NCBI RefSeq assembly: GCF_023283765.1 | Contig: NZ_JAKILG010000005.1 | Location: 100,758-164,757, forward strand | DNA: 64,000 nt | Direction: 5' to 3' | DNA from: Shewanella profunda | GTDB lineage: Bacteria > Pseudomonadota > Gammaproteobacteria > Enterobacterales > Shewanellaceae | Shown: positions 55,531-64,000 of the stretch, in pieces | Layout of the letters: each line of letters begins with the position of its first letter | Position numbering within the stretch: the first letter of the stretch is position 1 | Made by a program: the position numbers and the translations under genes | The notes under the pieces: model-generated | The model's database searches: none | The model's input: the letters and a program-made list of their open reading frames with translations, nothing else | What the model was told of the DNA's origin: nothing

Positions 55531-58026
55531 TTATACCTTAACGATCTTCACCGCACATTTTTTAAAGTCAGTTTGTTTTGACAAAGGATCTGTCGCATCT
55601 AAGGTGACTTTATTAATGAGCTGGCTTGCATCAAACCAAGGCACAAACACGAGACCTACGGGCGGTTTATTTCGGCCACGGGTTTCGACTCGTGTCTTAA
55701 TTTCACCTCTGCGTGACACTACCCGCACTTCATCGCCACGGCGAAGGCCACGTTTTTTGGCATCTTCTGGGTGCATAAAACACACTGCATCGGGGAAAGC
55801 ACGGTAAAGCTCAGGCACACGCTGCGTCATGGAACCTGAATGCCAATGCTCGAGAACGCGACCCGTTGATAACCAAATGTCGTATTCTTCATCTGGCGAC
55901 TCTGCTGGTGGCTCATAGGGCAGCGCAAAAATCACTGCGCGACCATCGGGATGACCGTAAAACTCAAAACCTTTACCGGCTTTCACATAGGGATCACTTC
56001 CCTCACGGAAACGCCATTTGGTTTCTTTGCCATCGACCACAGGCCAACGTAAACCATGGGCTTCGTGGTAGGCTTCAAAGGGGGCTAAATCGTGACCATG
56101 ACCACGACCAAAGGTCGCGTACTCTTCAAATAATCCTTTCTGCACATAAAAACCAAAGTGTTTTGCTTCATTGTTTAGATACTTAGGATCGGCCTCTGTT
56201 AGAGGAAACTTGTCGACATTGCCGTTTTGGTACAACACTTCAAATAAGGTTTTGCCCTTAAACTCAGGGTTAGCCGTTAATACATCCTTTGGCCACACTT
56301 CATCTGTGGTGAAACGCTTAGCAAATTCCATCAGTTGCCATAGATCCGAATGGGATTCACCTGGTGCTTGCACCATTTGATGCCAAAACTGAGTGCGGCG
56401 CTCGGCGTTACCGTAGGCACCCTCTTTTTCGACCCACATTGCGGTGGGCAAAATCAAATCGGCCGCTTGAGTTGTAACCGTCGGATAGGCATCGGACACC
56501 ACGATAAAGTTGGCAGGATTACGATATCCAGGTAATCCTTCCTCATTGATATTTGGGCCCGCCTGCATATTGTTGTTGACTTGCACCCAGTAACAATTCA
56601 AGTCGCCATCTTTTAAACGGCGGTTTTGTTCGACGGCATGGTAACCAGGTTTAGGTGGAATGATGCCGCTTGGGATCTTCCAAATATCTTCGGCATGCTT
56701 TCTGTGTTCAGGATTGGTCACGACCATATCGGCGGGTAAACGGTGGGAAAACGTCCCCACTTCACGGGCCGTGCCACAGGCTGATGGTTGACCCGTCAAA
56801 GAGAATGGGCTATTACCTGGGGTTGAAATTTTTCCCATCAAGAGATGAATGTTATAAATCAGGTTGTTACACCACACACCTCGGGTATGTTGGTTAAAAC
56901 CCATGGTCCAAAATGAGGTCACTTTGATGTCGGGATCGGCATACAGCTTGGCCAGCGCAATCAGTTTATCCTCAGGCACGCCCGACAACTTACTGACTTT
57001 TTCAACGCTATAATCCGCCACGAAGGCTTTAAATGTCTCAAAATCAATTGGTGTAGAGTCCCCTGCCGTTTTTACATTTTTCGCTTTTTGCTCAAGGGGA
57101 TGGGATGGACGTAAACCGTAGCCAATATCCGTTGTGCCCTCACGGAAATTGACATGCTTTTTCACAAAGTCCCAATTTACTTTATCGTTTTGAATAATAT
57201 AGTTAGCGATATAGTTCAGGATGGCTAAATCGGTTTGTGGGGTAAAGACTATCGGTAAATCGGCCAGGTCGAAGGAGCGATGCTCAAAGGTTGACAGCAC
57301 GGCCACTTTGACATGATTTGCGCTTAAACGGCGATCGGTGACTCGGCTCCACAGAATAGGGTGCATCTCCGCCATATTTGAGCCCCATAGCACAAAGGCA
57401 TCGGCGGCTTCCATATCGTCATAACATCCCATAGGTTCATCAATACCAAAGGTACGCATAAAACCCACAACGGCAGATGCCATGCAATGACGCGCGTTAG
57501 GGTCGATATTATTTGAACCAAAACCCGCTTTCATTAACTTAACGGCGGCATACCCTTCCCAAATAGTCCATTGACCAGAACCAAACATCCCCACCGCTGT
57601 TGGCCCCTTGGCTTTAATGGTCTCTTTCCATTTTTGCGCCATGATGTCGAAGGCACTGTCCCAACTGATGGGTGAAAACTCACCGTGCTTGTCGTATTTG
57701 CCATCGGTCATCCGCAGCATAGGCGTGGTTAAACGGTCACTACCGTACATAATTTTCGATAGGAAATAGCCTTTAATGCAGTTAAGACCACGGTTAACTT
57801 CACTGTTCGCATCACCGTGAGTTGCCACCACTTTGCCATCGCGCGTTGCCACAATCACAGAGCAACCCGTACCGCAGAAACGGCACGGTGCTTTATTCCA
57901 CTCTAATTTAGTTTGTTCTGAGCTGGTAATAAGGTTGCTGGCACCTGCGGGCAACGCTAACCCTGCTGCGCCTGCGGCAGCAATGACCGCATTGGCTTTG
58001 ATAAAGTCACGTCTATTCATATTCAT
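55531..58026 (-). CDS. napA: Periplasmic nitrate reductase catalytic subunit NapA
   Basis: An 831-residue molybdopterin enzyme. Twin-arginine signal: [20 protein letters not shown]. The [4Fe-4S] motif begins CRFCGTGC, with the fourth Cys in LNCIKGYF. The Mo-coordinating Cys is in [10 protein letters not shown]. Bis-MGD-binding segments such as [11 protein letters not shown] and [14 protein letters not shown] text follow. It reduces nitrate to nitrite. The start overlaps the napD stop. Folding and export depend on NapD encoded just upstream. Confidence 0.97.
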   Translation of the reverse strand: MNMNRRDFIKANAVIAAAGAAGLALPAGASNLITSSEQTKLEWNKAPCRFCGTGCSVIVATRDGKVVATHGDANSEVNRGLNCIKGYFLSKIMYGSDRLTTPMLRMTDGKYDKHGEFSPISWDSAFDIMAQKWKETIKAKGPTAVGMFGSGQWTIWEGYAAVKLMKAGFGSNNIDPNARHCMASAVVGFMRTFGIDEPMGCYDDMEAADAFVLWGSNMAEMHPILWSRVTDRRLSANHVKVAVLSTFEHRSFDLADLPIVFTPQTDLAILNYIANYIIQNDKVNWDFVKKHVNFREGTTDIGYGLRPSHPLEQKAKNVKTAGDSTPIDFETFKAFVADYSVEKVSKLSGVPEDKLIALAKLYADPDIKVTSFWTMGFNQHTRGVWCNNLIYNIHLLMGKISTPGNSPFSLTGQPSACGTAREVGTFSHRLPADMVVTNPEHRKHAEDIWKIPSGIIPPKPGYHAVEQNRRLKDGDLNCYWVQVNNNMQAGPNINEEGLPGYRNPANFIVVSDAYPTVTTQAADLILPTAMWVEKEGAYGNAERRTQFWHQMVQAPGESHSDLWQLMEFAKRFTTDEVWPKDVLTANPEFKGKTLFEVLYQNGNVDKFPLTEADPKYLNNEAKHFGFYVQKGLFEEYATFGRGHGHDLAPFEAYHEAHGLRWPVVDGKETKWRFREGSDPYVKAGKGFEFYGHPDGRAVIFALPYEPPAESPDEEYDIWLSTGRVLEHWHSGSMTQRVPELYRAFPDAVCFMHPEDAKKRGLRRGDEVRVVSRRGEIKTRVETRGRNKPPVGLVFVPWFDASQLINKVTLDATDPLSKQTDFKKCAVKIVKV

Positions 58027-58280
58027 TCTTCACCTTCTTTGAGCTCTTCACTCTGGTGGTAAACCATAGTGGCGGATAAGACGCCAGGAATGGCATTAAT
58101 TGTCTCTATGCTATCCATCAAGGCGCGTTGGGAGTCACCTTCGAGCACAACAATCAATTTCACATCGTTGTTAACGGAAAGTTCGGCATTTTCTATCGTC
58201 AGAATGTGTTGCCTGACGTCGGCCATTTTCTGTGGCAATACTTGCACCACTAAACTGGTGATATGAAGTTCTTTACTCAT
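58023..58280 (-). CDS. napD: NapD, Tat-signal chaperone for NapA
   Basis: An 85-residue protein from ATG 58280 ([14 protein letters not shown]). Ferredoxin-like fold with [20 protein letters not shown] and a final [14 protein letters not shown] strand. It binds the NapA twin-arginine signal before export. The frame extends to 58292, but GGA spacing favours the later ATG. Overlaps napA by 4 bp. Confidence 0.92.
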   Translation of the reverse strand: MSKELHITSLVVQVLPQKMADVRQHILTIENAELSVNNDVKLIVVLEGDSQRALMDSIETINAIPGVLSATMVYHQSEELKEGEE

Positions 58281-58323
58281 GCGACATTCCACTCTTAACT
58301 TATTGTTATTATTGGTTGTAAAT

Positions 58324-58482
58324 TTAGCCTGTACCCGGTGGACCCGTTAAAATCTGGCTAAACCAAATCGCAAAGCCAAGGCCACTGACCAGTACCACTG
58401 TCAATAACGGTGCGAGAAATACGGTTAAAAAGATAAAGATCTTCAGTTCTAAGGATTTTTCTTCTGCGGTGCTAGCACTCAT
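58324..58482 (-). CDS. napE: NapE small membrane protein
   Basis: A 52-residue protein, easily missed because of its size. It begins MSASTAEEKSLELKIFIFLT, has one long membrane helix (VFLAPLLTVVLVSGLGFAIW) and ends GPPGTG. GGAGG lies just upstream of ATG 58482. NapE is a known small integral membrane component of nap operons with no firm function. It is the first gene of napEDABC, 43 bp before napD. Confidence 0.88.
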   Translation of the reverse strand: MSASTAEEKSLELKIFIFLTVFLAPLLTVVLVSGLGFAIWFSQILTGPPGTG

Positions 58483-58929
58483 GCGTCCTCCAAGAGGGTG
58501 ATCCCTTCACGCTAACGAATGGTAAAAATCGTCAATGGCAGGAATTTATGTATATCAATTGCATCTTTTTTCTACAGAAGGATCATACCTTTATGCTGTT
58601 AACAAAATGTATACCTCCAAATCGGTAAAGCCTTTGATGCTTGATCCAGATCATTAATTTGACGGTAGATTTAGTTAGATCAGGTTTTTTGAACGAAAAG
58701 ACAGATTGCGAAAAAGATGCCTAAGTTTATTTATCTATCAGGTTAAGGTGTTGCATGACAAAAATAGCGGTGAAAAACAACAAAATTGCAGGGTATTCAG
58801 CTGGAGTAACCATTAAGGAGTAGTGAAACAATAAGATGAGCAAATACTTGTAATGGGAGTTTAAATAAAAAACCGAGCAAAGTGACAGGCCTTGCTCGGT
58901 TTAATACTTTATCTTAGATGGAGTTGTAC
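58483..58929 (-). promoter_or_regulatory. nap regulatory region (447 bp)
   Basis: Contains no gene. It holds an FNR/EtrA-like site TTGATCCAGATCAT (58641-58654) and a NarP-like 7-2-7 dyad TACCTCC-AA-ATCGGTA (58612-58627), both upstream of napE. Together they suggest oxygen- and nitrate-dependent control. The hrpA terminator lies at the far end (58870-58902). Confidence 0.6.
58870..58902 (-). terminator. Rho-independent terminator of hrpA
   Basis: AAACCGAGCAA (58870-58880) pairs with TTGCTCGGTTT (58892-58902). On the minus strand it is followed by TTTTATTTAAA. It is located 28 bp after the hrpA stop. Confidence 0.88.
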
Positions 58930-61900
58930 TCAAACCTGTTGAATATGATTCAATATCCGTTTTTCTGAAATGGGATAGGCTGTACCTAATACCTGTGCAA
59001 AACAGGAAACGCGATATTCCTCAATCATCCATCGGGCCTCTATTAGCGCAGGTGGTGTTGGCATTGAGCGGGGTACTTTGGCAAGTTGTGCCACCAGTGC
59101 ATCCACAACTTTGTTAATACTCTGCATATGCAAACGGTCGCGGGTGGGATCGACGGGCAACTTCTCGACACGGATTTCAATCGCTTTTAAATACCGCGCT
59201 ACATCCCCTAGGCGATTCCAACCGCAAGCTTCGACAAACCCTTTAAACACTAACTTGTCTAACTGGCTTTGAATATCACTCATGGCAAAGGCAATATCTA
59301 GGCTGATTTTACCCTTGAGGCGTTTTTTAATCCCCTGATAGAGGGTTAAAATCTGCTCGACCTTAAGGGCGATTTGCTCGGCGGTCGGGTTGAGTTCCTG
59401 ACGTACCCAGTCCTTTGCCCGTTCAAATTGCTGCTGATCACGCACATCTAGGGCCTTTTCATCCAATAATTGCTGCACTGCGGCGGCAATAATGTCATCA
59501 ATCAATATTTGAACTTGACCGAATGGATTGAAATACATGGCTAATTTTGCTTTATTCGGCAAGGCTTGCTGCAAATGCTTCACCGGTGAAGGGATGTTTA
59601 ACAGCAGTAACCGTCGCAGACCTTGACGGTGGGCATCCTGGGCCTCAAATTCATCATCAAATAATTTGATTGCAACGCTGTCTTTATTATCGATCAGCGC
59701 CGGAAACGCCCGCACTTGGTAATTGCCTTTTTGCTGCTGATACTGCTTTGGCAGCTCGCCAAATGACCATTCAGTAAGGGCTTCTTTTTCGATGCCCTTA
59801 TCCGCGACCTGACGAATAGCCTTAGCGACCACACCCTGCAGCTCAGCTTTTAAGGTATCGAGCACTCGACCCTCGGCAATTAACTTATGTTTATCGTCTT
59901 CGATTTTAAAGTTCATCTGCAAATGCGCGGGGATCTGGGTTAAATCAAAATCTTCCGGCGATATACGCGTGCCACTCATGCGCAATAATTGTTTGCACAT
60001 GGCCTCAAGCAGACTGGCACTAAAGGGGGTCATGGCCTGCACGCAAGCGCGGGCATAATCGGGCGCAGGCACAAAGTTACGTCGTAAACTCTTAGGCAAA
60101 GATTTGATCAATGCGATGCACTTTTCTTCCCTCAGCCCCGCCACTAACCAATCAAAGTCCGTATCGTCGATTTGATTGAGCAGCGCCACCGGAATGTGCA
60201 CAGACACGCCATCATCCGCCGCTGCGGGATCAAAGTGATAACTGAGTTGCAGGCGTAAATTGCCCTTGTGCCACGTATCGGGGAAATCCAACGCCGAGAT
60301 ATGGTCGGCATTGCGCTGCATCAACAGCGCCTTGCTGAAATCGAGTAAATCCGGTTGCTCACGCTTGGCTTTTTTCCACCAGCCAAAAAACAGCTGGGCG
60401 TTGTAAATGCCCTGTGGAATACGCGGCTCGTAAAAGTCCATCAACACTTGCTCGTCAACCAAGATATCGCGACGACGGGATTTATGCTCGAGTGATTCAA
60501 TGTCTTCGAGCAGCTTTTGGTTAGCGACAAAAAACGCTTCTTGGGTCTGTAATTGCCCTTCTGCCAAGGCGCTGCGGATGAAAATCTCGCGCGCTTCAAC
60601 GGGATCTATGGGGCCATATTGCACTTTGCGGCGGTGCACAACCGTCAAACCGTAGAGCACTTGATTCTCAAGGGCGATAACGCTGCCAGGTTTTGCCTCA
60701 AAATGGGGCTCGACATAGCTTTTCTTGATCAAATGCGCGGCTAAGGGCTCTAGCCATTCGGGTTCGATTTTAGCGCAGCCGCGGGCGAATAAACGCGAGG
60801 TTTCGGTAAGCTCAGCCGCCATGATCCACTTAGGGCCTTTTTTGGCAAGCGGCGAACCAGGGAATACAAAAAACTTACGATTACGAGCACCTAAGTACTC
60901 GTTATTGTTATCTTTAAAACCAACATGGCTCAATAAGCCCGATAAGAGCGCGCGGTGCAAGCTGTCGTAATTGGCGGGCGTATCGTTTAGGCGCCACTTT
61001 AAATCGTGCACGGCTTGCTTAAGCTGGGCGTATAAATCCTGCCATTCACGCACGCGCAAATAGGCTAAATATTCATCGCGGCACTTTTTACGGAACTGGC
61101 TAGCAGACAACTCTTTTTGTTGATCTTTTAAGTGCTGCCACAGGTTTATCCAACTGACGAAATCGGAACTGGGATCAGCAAAACGGCGATGGGCTTCATC
61201 ACTGGCTTGCTTCTTCTCCATCGGACGTTCGCGGGGATCTTGAATCGATAAGCCCGCGGCAATCACTAGCACTTCGTTCAAACAACCTAACTGCTGACTC
61301 TCGACCACCATGCGCGCTAAACGCGGATCCACAGGAATTTGCGCCAAGTTGCGCCCAAGTGGCGTCAACACTAGCTTGCCGTGTTTGCTCTCAACCGCTT
61401 GTAATTCTTCTAGCAGCAAGAAACCATCGCGGATATGGCGTGGATCGGGCGGCTCAATAAAGGGAAATGCCCCTATATCGCCAAGACCAATCGCGAGCAT
61501 CTGTAAAATGACCGAGGCCAAGTTAGTGCGCAGAATTTCAGGATCGGTAAACGCCGGACGATTATTAAAATCCGCCTCATCGTACAAACGAATACAAATA
61601 CCTGGCCCCACACGGCCACAACGGCCTTGGCGCTGATTGGCACTCGCCTGCGAGATAGGTTCAATTGGTAAGCGTTGCACCTTAGTGCGATAGCTATAGC
61701 GGCTAATACGCGCCGTACCTGGGTCGATAACGTAGCGAATGCCCGGCACAGTCAGCGAGGTTTCCGCCACGTTCGTCGCTAATACAATCCGCCGACCTCT
61801 GTGACTACTGAAAACTTTGGATTGCTCACCATAGGATAAACGCGCGTACAGCGGCAAAATTTCGGTATCGCGGTAATTACGCCGACTCAATTGCTCGGCC

Positions 61901-62811
61901 GTATCGCGAATTTCCCGCTCGCCGTTCATAAAGATTAGAATGTCGCCAAGACCTTCGGCCACCAGCTCATCAACGGCGGCAAAAATGCCTTCGATTTGAT
62001 CTAAATCGGCATCACTATCTTGCACTAAGGGTCGGTAACGGGTTTCGACCGGAAAGGTACGGCCCGACACTTCGATAATAGGCGCATTGTTAAAATGCTT
62101 AGAAAAACGCTCAACGTCTATGGTCGCCGACGTAATAATAACTTTGAGATCGGGGCGTCTTTTGAGAATTTGTTTGAGGTAGCCCAGAATAAAATCGATG
62201 TTAAGGCTACGCTCGTGGGCCTCATCTATGATGATGGTATCGTATTGATCGAGATTGCGATCTGACGTCAATTCCGCCAGTAAAATACCGTCGGTCATTA
62301 ACTTGATATAAGAGTCACTCTTAAGCGCATCGGCAAAACGCACTTTAAAGCCAACCACTTCACCGAGCGGACTTTGTAATTCTTCGGCGACTCGGCTCGC
62401 CACACTGCGGGCAGCCAAGCGTCGTGGCTGGGTATGACCAATCATGCCGCGGCAACCTAAGCCTAATTCCAAACAGATTTTAGGTAACTGGGTCGTTTTA
62501 CCCGAGCCCGTTTCACCGGCGATGATCACCACTTGATTGCCCGCAATAGCGCGTGCAATATCGTCGCGCATTAACGATACGGGGAGATTTTCTGGGTAAT
62601 TAATCTTTGGACGGGCGTTACGGCGCTGCTCAACCTTATCAAAGGCGGCCTGAGCTTGCTCAGTAAGTTGGACTAAGACTTGAGCCTTTTTATCGGAATC
62701 AGCTTCTTTATTGAGTTTAAATAAACGACGACGGATCCGCGACGCGTCGCTCTGATAGCAAAGATTTAGGAAAGCGTTCGATAGCGGATGTTTGTCAGAG
62801 TTCAAAACCAA
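58930..62811 (-). CDS. hrpA: ATP-dependent RNA helicase HrpA (DEAH box)
   Basis: A 1293-residue DEAH/RHA helicase. Walker A is GETGSGKT (99-106); motif II is IIDEAHERS; motif III is ITSATID; motif VI is QRQGRCGRVGPG. The winged-helix, ratchet and OB-fold regions follow, then the long C-terminal part found in HrpA (DUF3418). Length matches the E. coli protein. The start is probably TTG at 62811, since no in-frame ATG precedes the conserved region. HrpA acts in mRNA processing and rescue of stalled ribosomes. Confidence 0.95.
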   Translation of the reverse strand: MVLNSDKHPLSNAFLNLCYQSDASRIRRRLFKLNKEADSDKKAQVLVQLTEQAQAAFDKVEQRRNARPKINYPENLPVSLMRDDIARAIAGNQVVIIAGETGSGKTTQLPKICLELGLGCRGMIGHTQPRRLAARSVASRVAEELQSPLGEVVGFKVRFADALKSDSYIKLMTDGILLAELTSDRNLDQYDTIIIDEAHERSLNIDFILGYLKQILKRRPDLKVIITSATIDVERFSKHFNNAPIIEVSGRTFPVETRYRPLVQDSDADLDQIEGIFAAVDELVAEGLGDILIFMNGEREIRDTAEQLSRRNYRDTEILPLYARLSYGEQSKVFSSHRGRRIVLATNVAETSLTVPGIRYVIDPGTARISRYSYRTKVQRLPIEPISQASANQRQGRCGRVGPGICIRLYDEADFNNRPAFTDPEILRTNLASVILQMLAIGLGDIGAFPFIEPPDPRHIRDGFLLLEELQAVESKHGKLVLTPLGRNLAQIPVDPRLARMVVESQQLGCLNEVLVIAAGLSIQDPRERPMEKKQASDEAHRRFADPSSDFVSWINLWQHLKDQQKELSASQFRKKCRDEYLAYLRVREWQDLYAQLKQAVHDLKWRLNDTPANYDSLHRALLSGLLSHVGFKDNNNEYLGARNRKFFVFPGSPLAKKGPKWIMAAELTETSRLFARGCAKIEPEWLEPLAAHLIKKSYVEPHFEAKPGSVIALENQVLYGLTVVHRRKVQYGPIDPVEAREIFIRSALAEGQLQTQEAFFVANQKLLEDIESLEHKSRRRDILVDEQVLMDFYEPRIPQGIYNAQLFFGWWKKAKREQPDLLDFSKALLMQRNADHISALDFPDTWHKGNLRLQLSYHFDPAAADDGVSVHIPVALLNQIDDTDFDWLVAGLREEKCIALIKSLPKSLRRNFVPAPDYARACVQAMTPFSASLLEAMCKQLLRMSGTRISPEDFDLTQIPAHLQMNFKIEDDKHKLIAEGRVLDTLKAELQGVVAKAIRQVADKGIEKEALTEWSFGELPKQYQQQKGNYQVRAFPALIDNKDSVAIKLFDDEFEAQDAHRQGLRRLLLLNIPSPVKHLQQALPNKAKLAMYFNPFGQVQILIDDIIAAAVQQLLDEKALDVRDQQQFERAKDWVRQELNPTAEQIALKVEQILTLYQGIKKRLKGKISLDIAFAMSDIQSQLDKLVFKGFVEACGWNRLGDVARYLKAIEIRVEKLPVDPTRDRLHMQSINKVVDALVAQLAKVPRSMPTPPALIEARWMIEEYRVSCFAQVLGTAYPISEKRILNHIQQV

Positions 62812-63003
62812 ATTCCATTGCTAGCATCAAAAACGGCGATCCTAGCAAGGAATGTGGTGCATTGGTATTGCTAATTTGCCGGAAATGAAACCTAAGCGGT
62901 GCAAATGAAGCGTATGCACTAAGAGATTGACCAAGCATGGGCTTAAGTAGCTCGATGATTTTAGCGATATCTTAAATATTCAAGCTAAATTAATGACAAA
63001 TAC

Positions 63004-63420
63004 TTAAGCGGGGGCTAAGTAGCATTGCTGCATATACACATTCATGGCCTTTAACACATTGGTGCGATTAATTGTCCCTATCACTTTACCCTGCTCTACT
63101 ACTGGATAAATTTTAGGTTTAGATCCCAACATCTGTTCTGCGAGTTGTAACATGCAGTCATCTGGCCCGACAAACAATACCTCAGTACGCATACAATCCT
63201 TTACAACGGATGTCATATCACAGTGGTAACTACTCTTAAGCATCACAGCTAAACAGTCCTGTTGGGATAAAAAACCCACCAGATCACCATTATCATCGAC
63301 CACCGCAGCGCCCATTTTATTATTGTCTAATAGTTTTTCGACAGCTGTGGCAAGCGACATATTCGCGCGTAGCAAAACGGGTTGGCGATCCATATGATCG
63401 CGGATTTTTATTGAGTCCAT
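63004..63420 (-). CDS. CBS-domain-pair protein
   Basis: A 138-residue protein made of two CBS domains: about 8-60 (AAVVDDNGDLVGFLSQQDCL) and 70-128 (PVVEQGKVIGTINRTNVL). CBS pairs bind adenosyl ligands and act as energy sensors. No effector domain is attached. AAGGGG lies 8 bases before ATG 63420. Single gene; partner unknown. Confidence 0.88.
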   Translation of the reverse strand: MDSIKIRDHMDRQPVLLRANMSLATAVEKLLDNNKMGAAVVDDNGDLVGFLSQQDCLAVMLKSSYHCDMTSVVKDCMRTEVLFVGPDDCMLQLAEQMLGSKPKIYPVVEQGKVIGTINRTNVLKAMNVYMQQCYLAPA

Positions 63421-63482
63421 AGTATTCCCCTTAATTAGCCCTACGCTTAGAGTCTAGTCAAAATCTCGCCATAAGTAAGCGA

Positions 63483-63911
63483 TTAATGCCGATTGACCTC
63501 TGCAACTCTGTGCCCATAACTGAGCACTCGGGTAATTTTCCATTGATTATCCTGCTGACGCCAGACAATCGTAAAATCGGCCAAACCATCACAGCTACCT
63601 GTTTCAATGTGACAAAAACGATGAACGCCTTGCGCTATAGCACCAAACTCTTTTACCGGGAACACTCTCATTGTGCCAGTCACTAACTCACGGCGATAAT
63701 GACCACAGGCATATTTCTGCGTATTAGCCATCATGTCCTGCCGATTCCAAGTCACACCGCCAGTATCGTGATAAAACTCCACATCGTGCGTGAAAAATTC
63801 TGCGTGTTTCTTTAACTCAGTTGGTTCAACGCACTTATTAAAGCTATCGAAAACAGCAAAATCTAATGCCAATATATCGGAAAATAATGGTAACCGTCTA
63901 GCGAACCACAC
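63483..63911 (-). CDS. NTF2-like (SnoaL/DUF4440-type) protein
   Basis: A 142-residue protein of the cone-shaped NTF2-like fold: ILALDFAVFDSFNKCVEPTE, FFTHDVEFYHDTGGVTWNRQ, GVHRFCH and FTIVWRQQDNQWKITRVLSYGH. Relatives include small enzymes and binding proteins; many are exported, but no signal peptide is visible here. The start GTG at 63911 lies right after an in-frame stop; it lacks a spaced ribosome-binding site, so the true start may be internal. Function unknown. Confidence 0.7.
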   Translation of the reverse strand: MWFARRLPLFSDILALDFAVFDSFNKCVEPTELKKHAEFFTHDVEFYHDTGGVTWNRQDMMANTQKYACGHYRRELVTGTMRVFPVKEFGAIAQGVHRFCHIETGSCDGLADFTIVWRQQDNQWKITRVLSYGHRVAEVNRH

Positions 63912-64000
63912 CTCGCATCATTAATCTGCCTATTTGAAAATACCTGCTCAATGATAAATTTGGAGCAGGTGATGAAAACATACAGAACAACTACTCAGTG

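Overview
The window looks like the chromosome of a Shewanella-type gammaproteobacterium. It carries an ordered thiC-thiDE-thiF-thiS-thiG-thiH cluster behind a TPP riboswitch, a periplasmic nitrate reductase operon (napEDABC), HrpA, a ribosomal oxygenase, a SprA-related metalloprotease and a maltodextrin transporter/glucoamylase pair. The genus is inferred from gene content and moderate base composition; no rRNA or other phylogenetic marker is present.

Left arm (1-12.9 kb): the end of a LysR regulator, a two-gene unit of unknown role ending in a putative metalloprotease, the thiamine operon (all minus strand), an orphan TonB-like membrane protein and a hemolysin III/PAQR family membrane protein.

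Centre (12,936-33,777): a complete 20,842-bp Tn3-family transposon with 40-bp perfect terminal inverted repeats and a 5-bp target duplication (TATAC). It sits inside a DTW-domain tRNA-modification gene whose two halves can be rejoined in frame. The left end carries the cointegrate-resolution pair tnpT/tnpS (coiled-coil protein plus tyrosine recombinase) around a visible 12-6-12 crossover site; tnpA lies at the right end. The cargo is metal handling. One divergent PbrR/CadR-type regulator faces an operon of CDF exporter, small ORF, CzcI-like protein, CzcC, CzcB, CzcA, a PII-like protein and LspA. The same 21-bp operator recurs in front of a PbrT-type cytochrome-FTR1 permease. A second, MerR-like regulator precedes merT, merP and a GDCCVxC protein, with no mercuric reductase in the element. 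An AraC regulator, a fatty-acid-hydroxylase-type membrane enzyme and a DUF4143 ATPase are further passengers. The element looks richer in G+C than its flanks.

Right arm (33.8-64 kb): the 5-prime part of the split DTW gene, a Nudix hydrolase, a GGDEF-EAL protein with PAS domains, a TrmK-like methyltransferase, a UspE-like stress protein, a frameshifted AraC gene next to an AhpD-like protein, a RlmI-like methyltransferase, an alpha/beta hydrolase, a YciI protein, the MFS transporter plus GH15 glucoamylase, a divergent AraC/SLC13 transporter pair, RoxA, a DUF1801 gene coupled to a small frameshifted gene, napEDABC with recognisable FNR- and NarP-like sites, HrpA, a CBS-pair protein and an NTF2-like protein.

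The most interesting material is in the transposon: terminal repeats that do not begin GGGG, subterminal dyads sharing the AACCTACG core with the resolution site, a mer-like transport cassette without merA, and a hairpin-less CzcB adaptor. All assignments come from reading the sequence; no database search was run.
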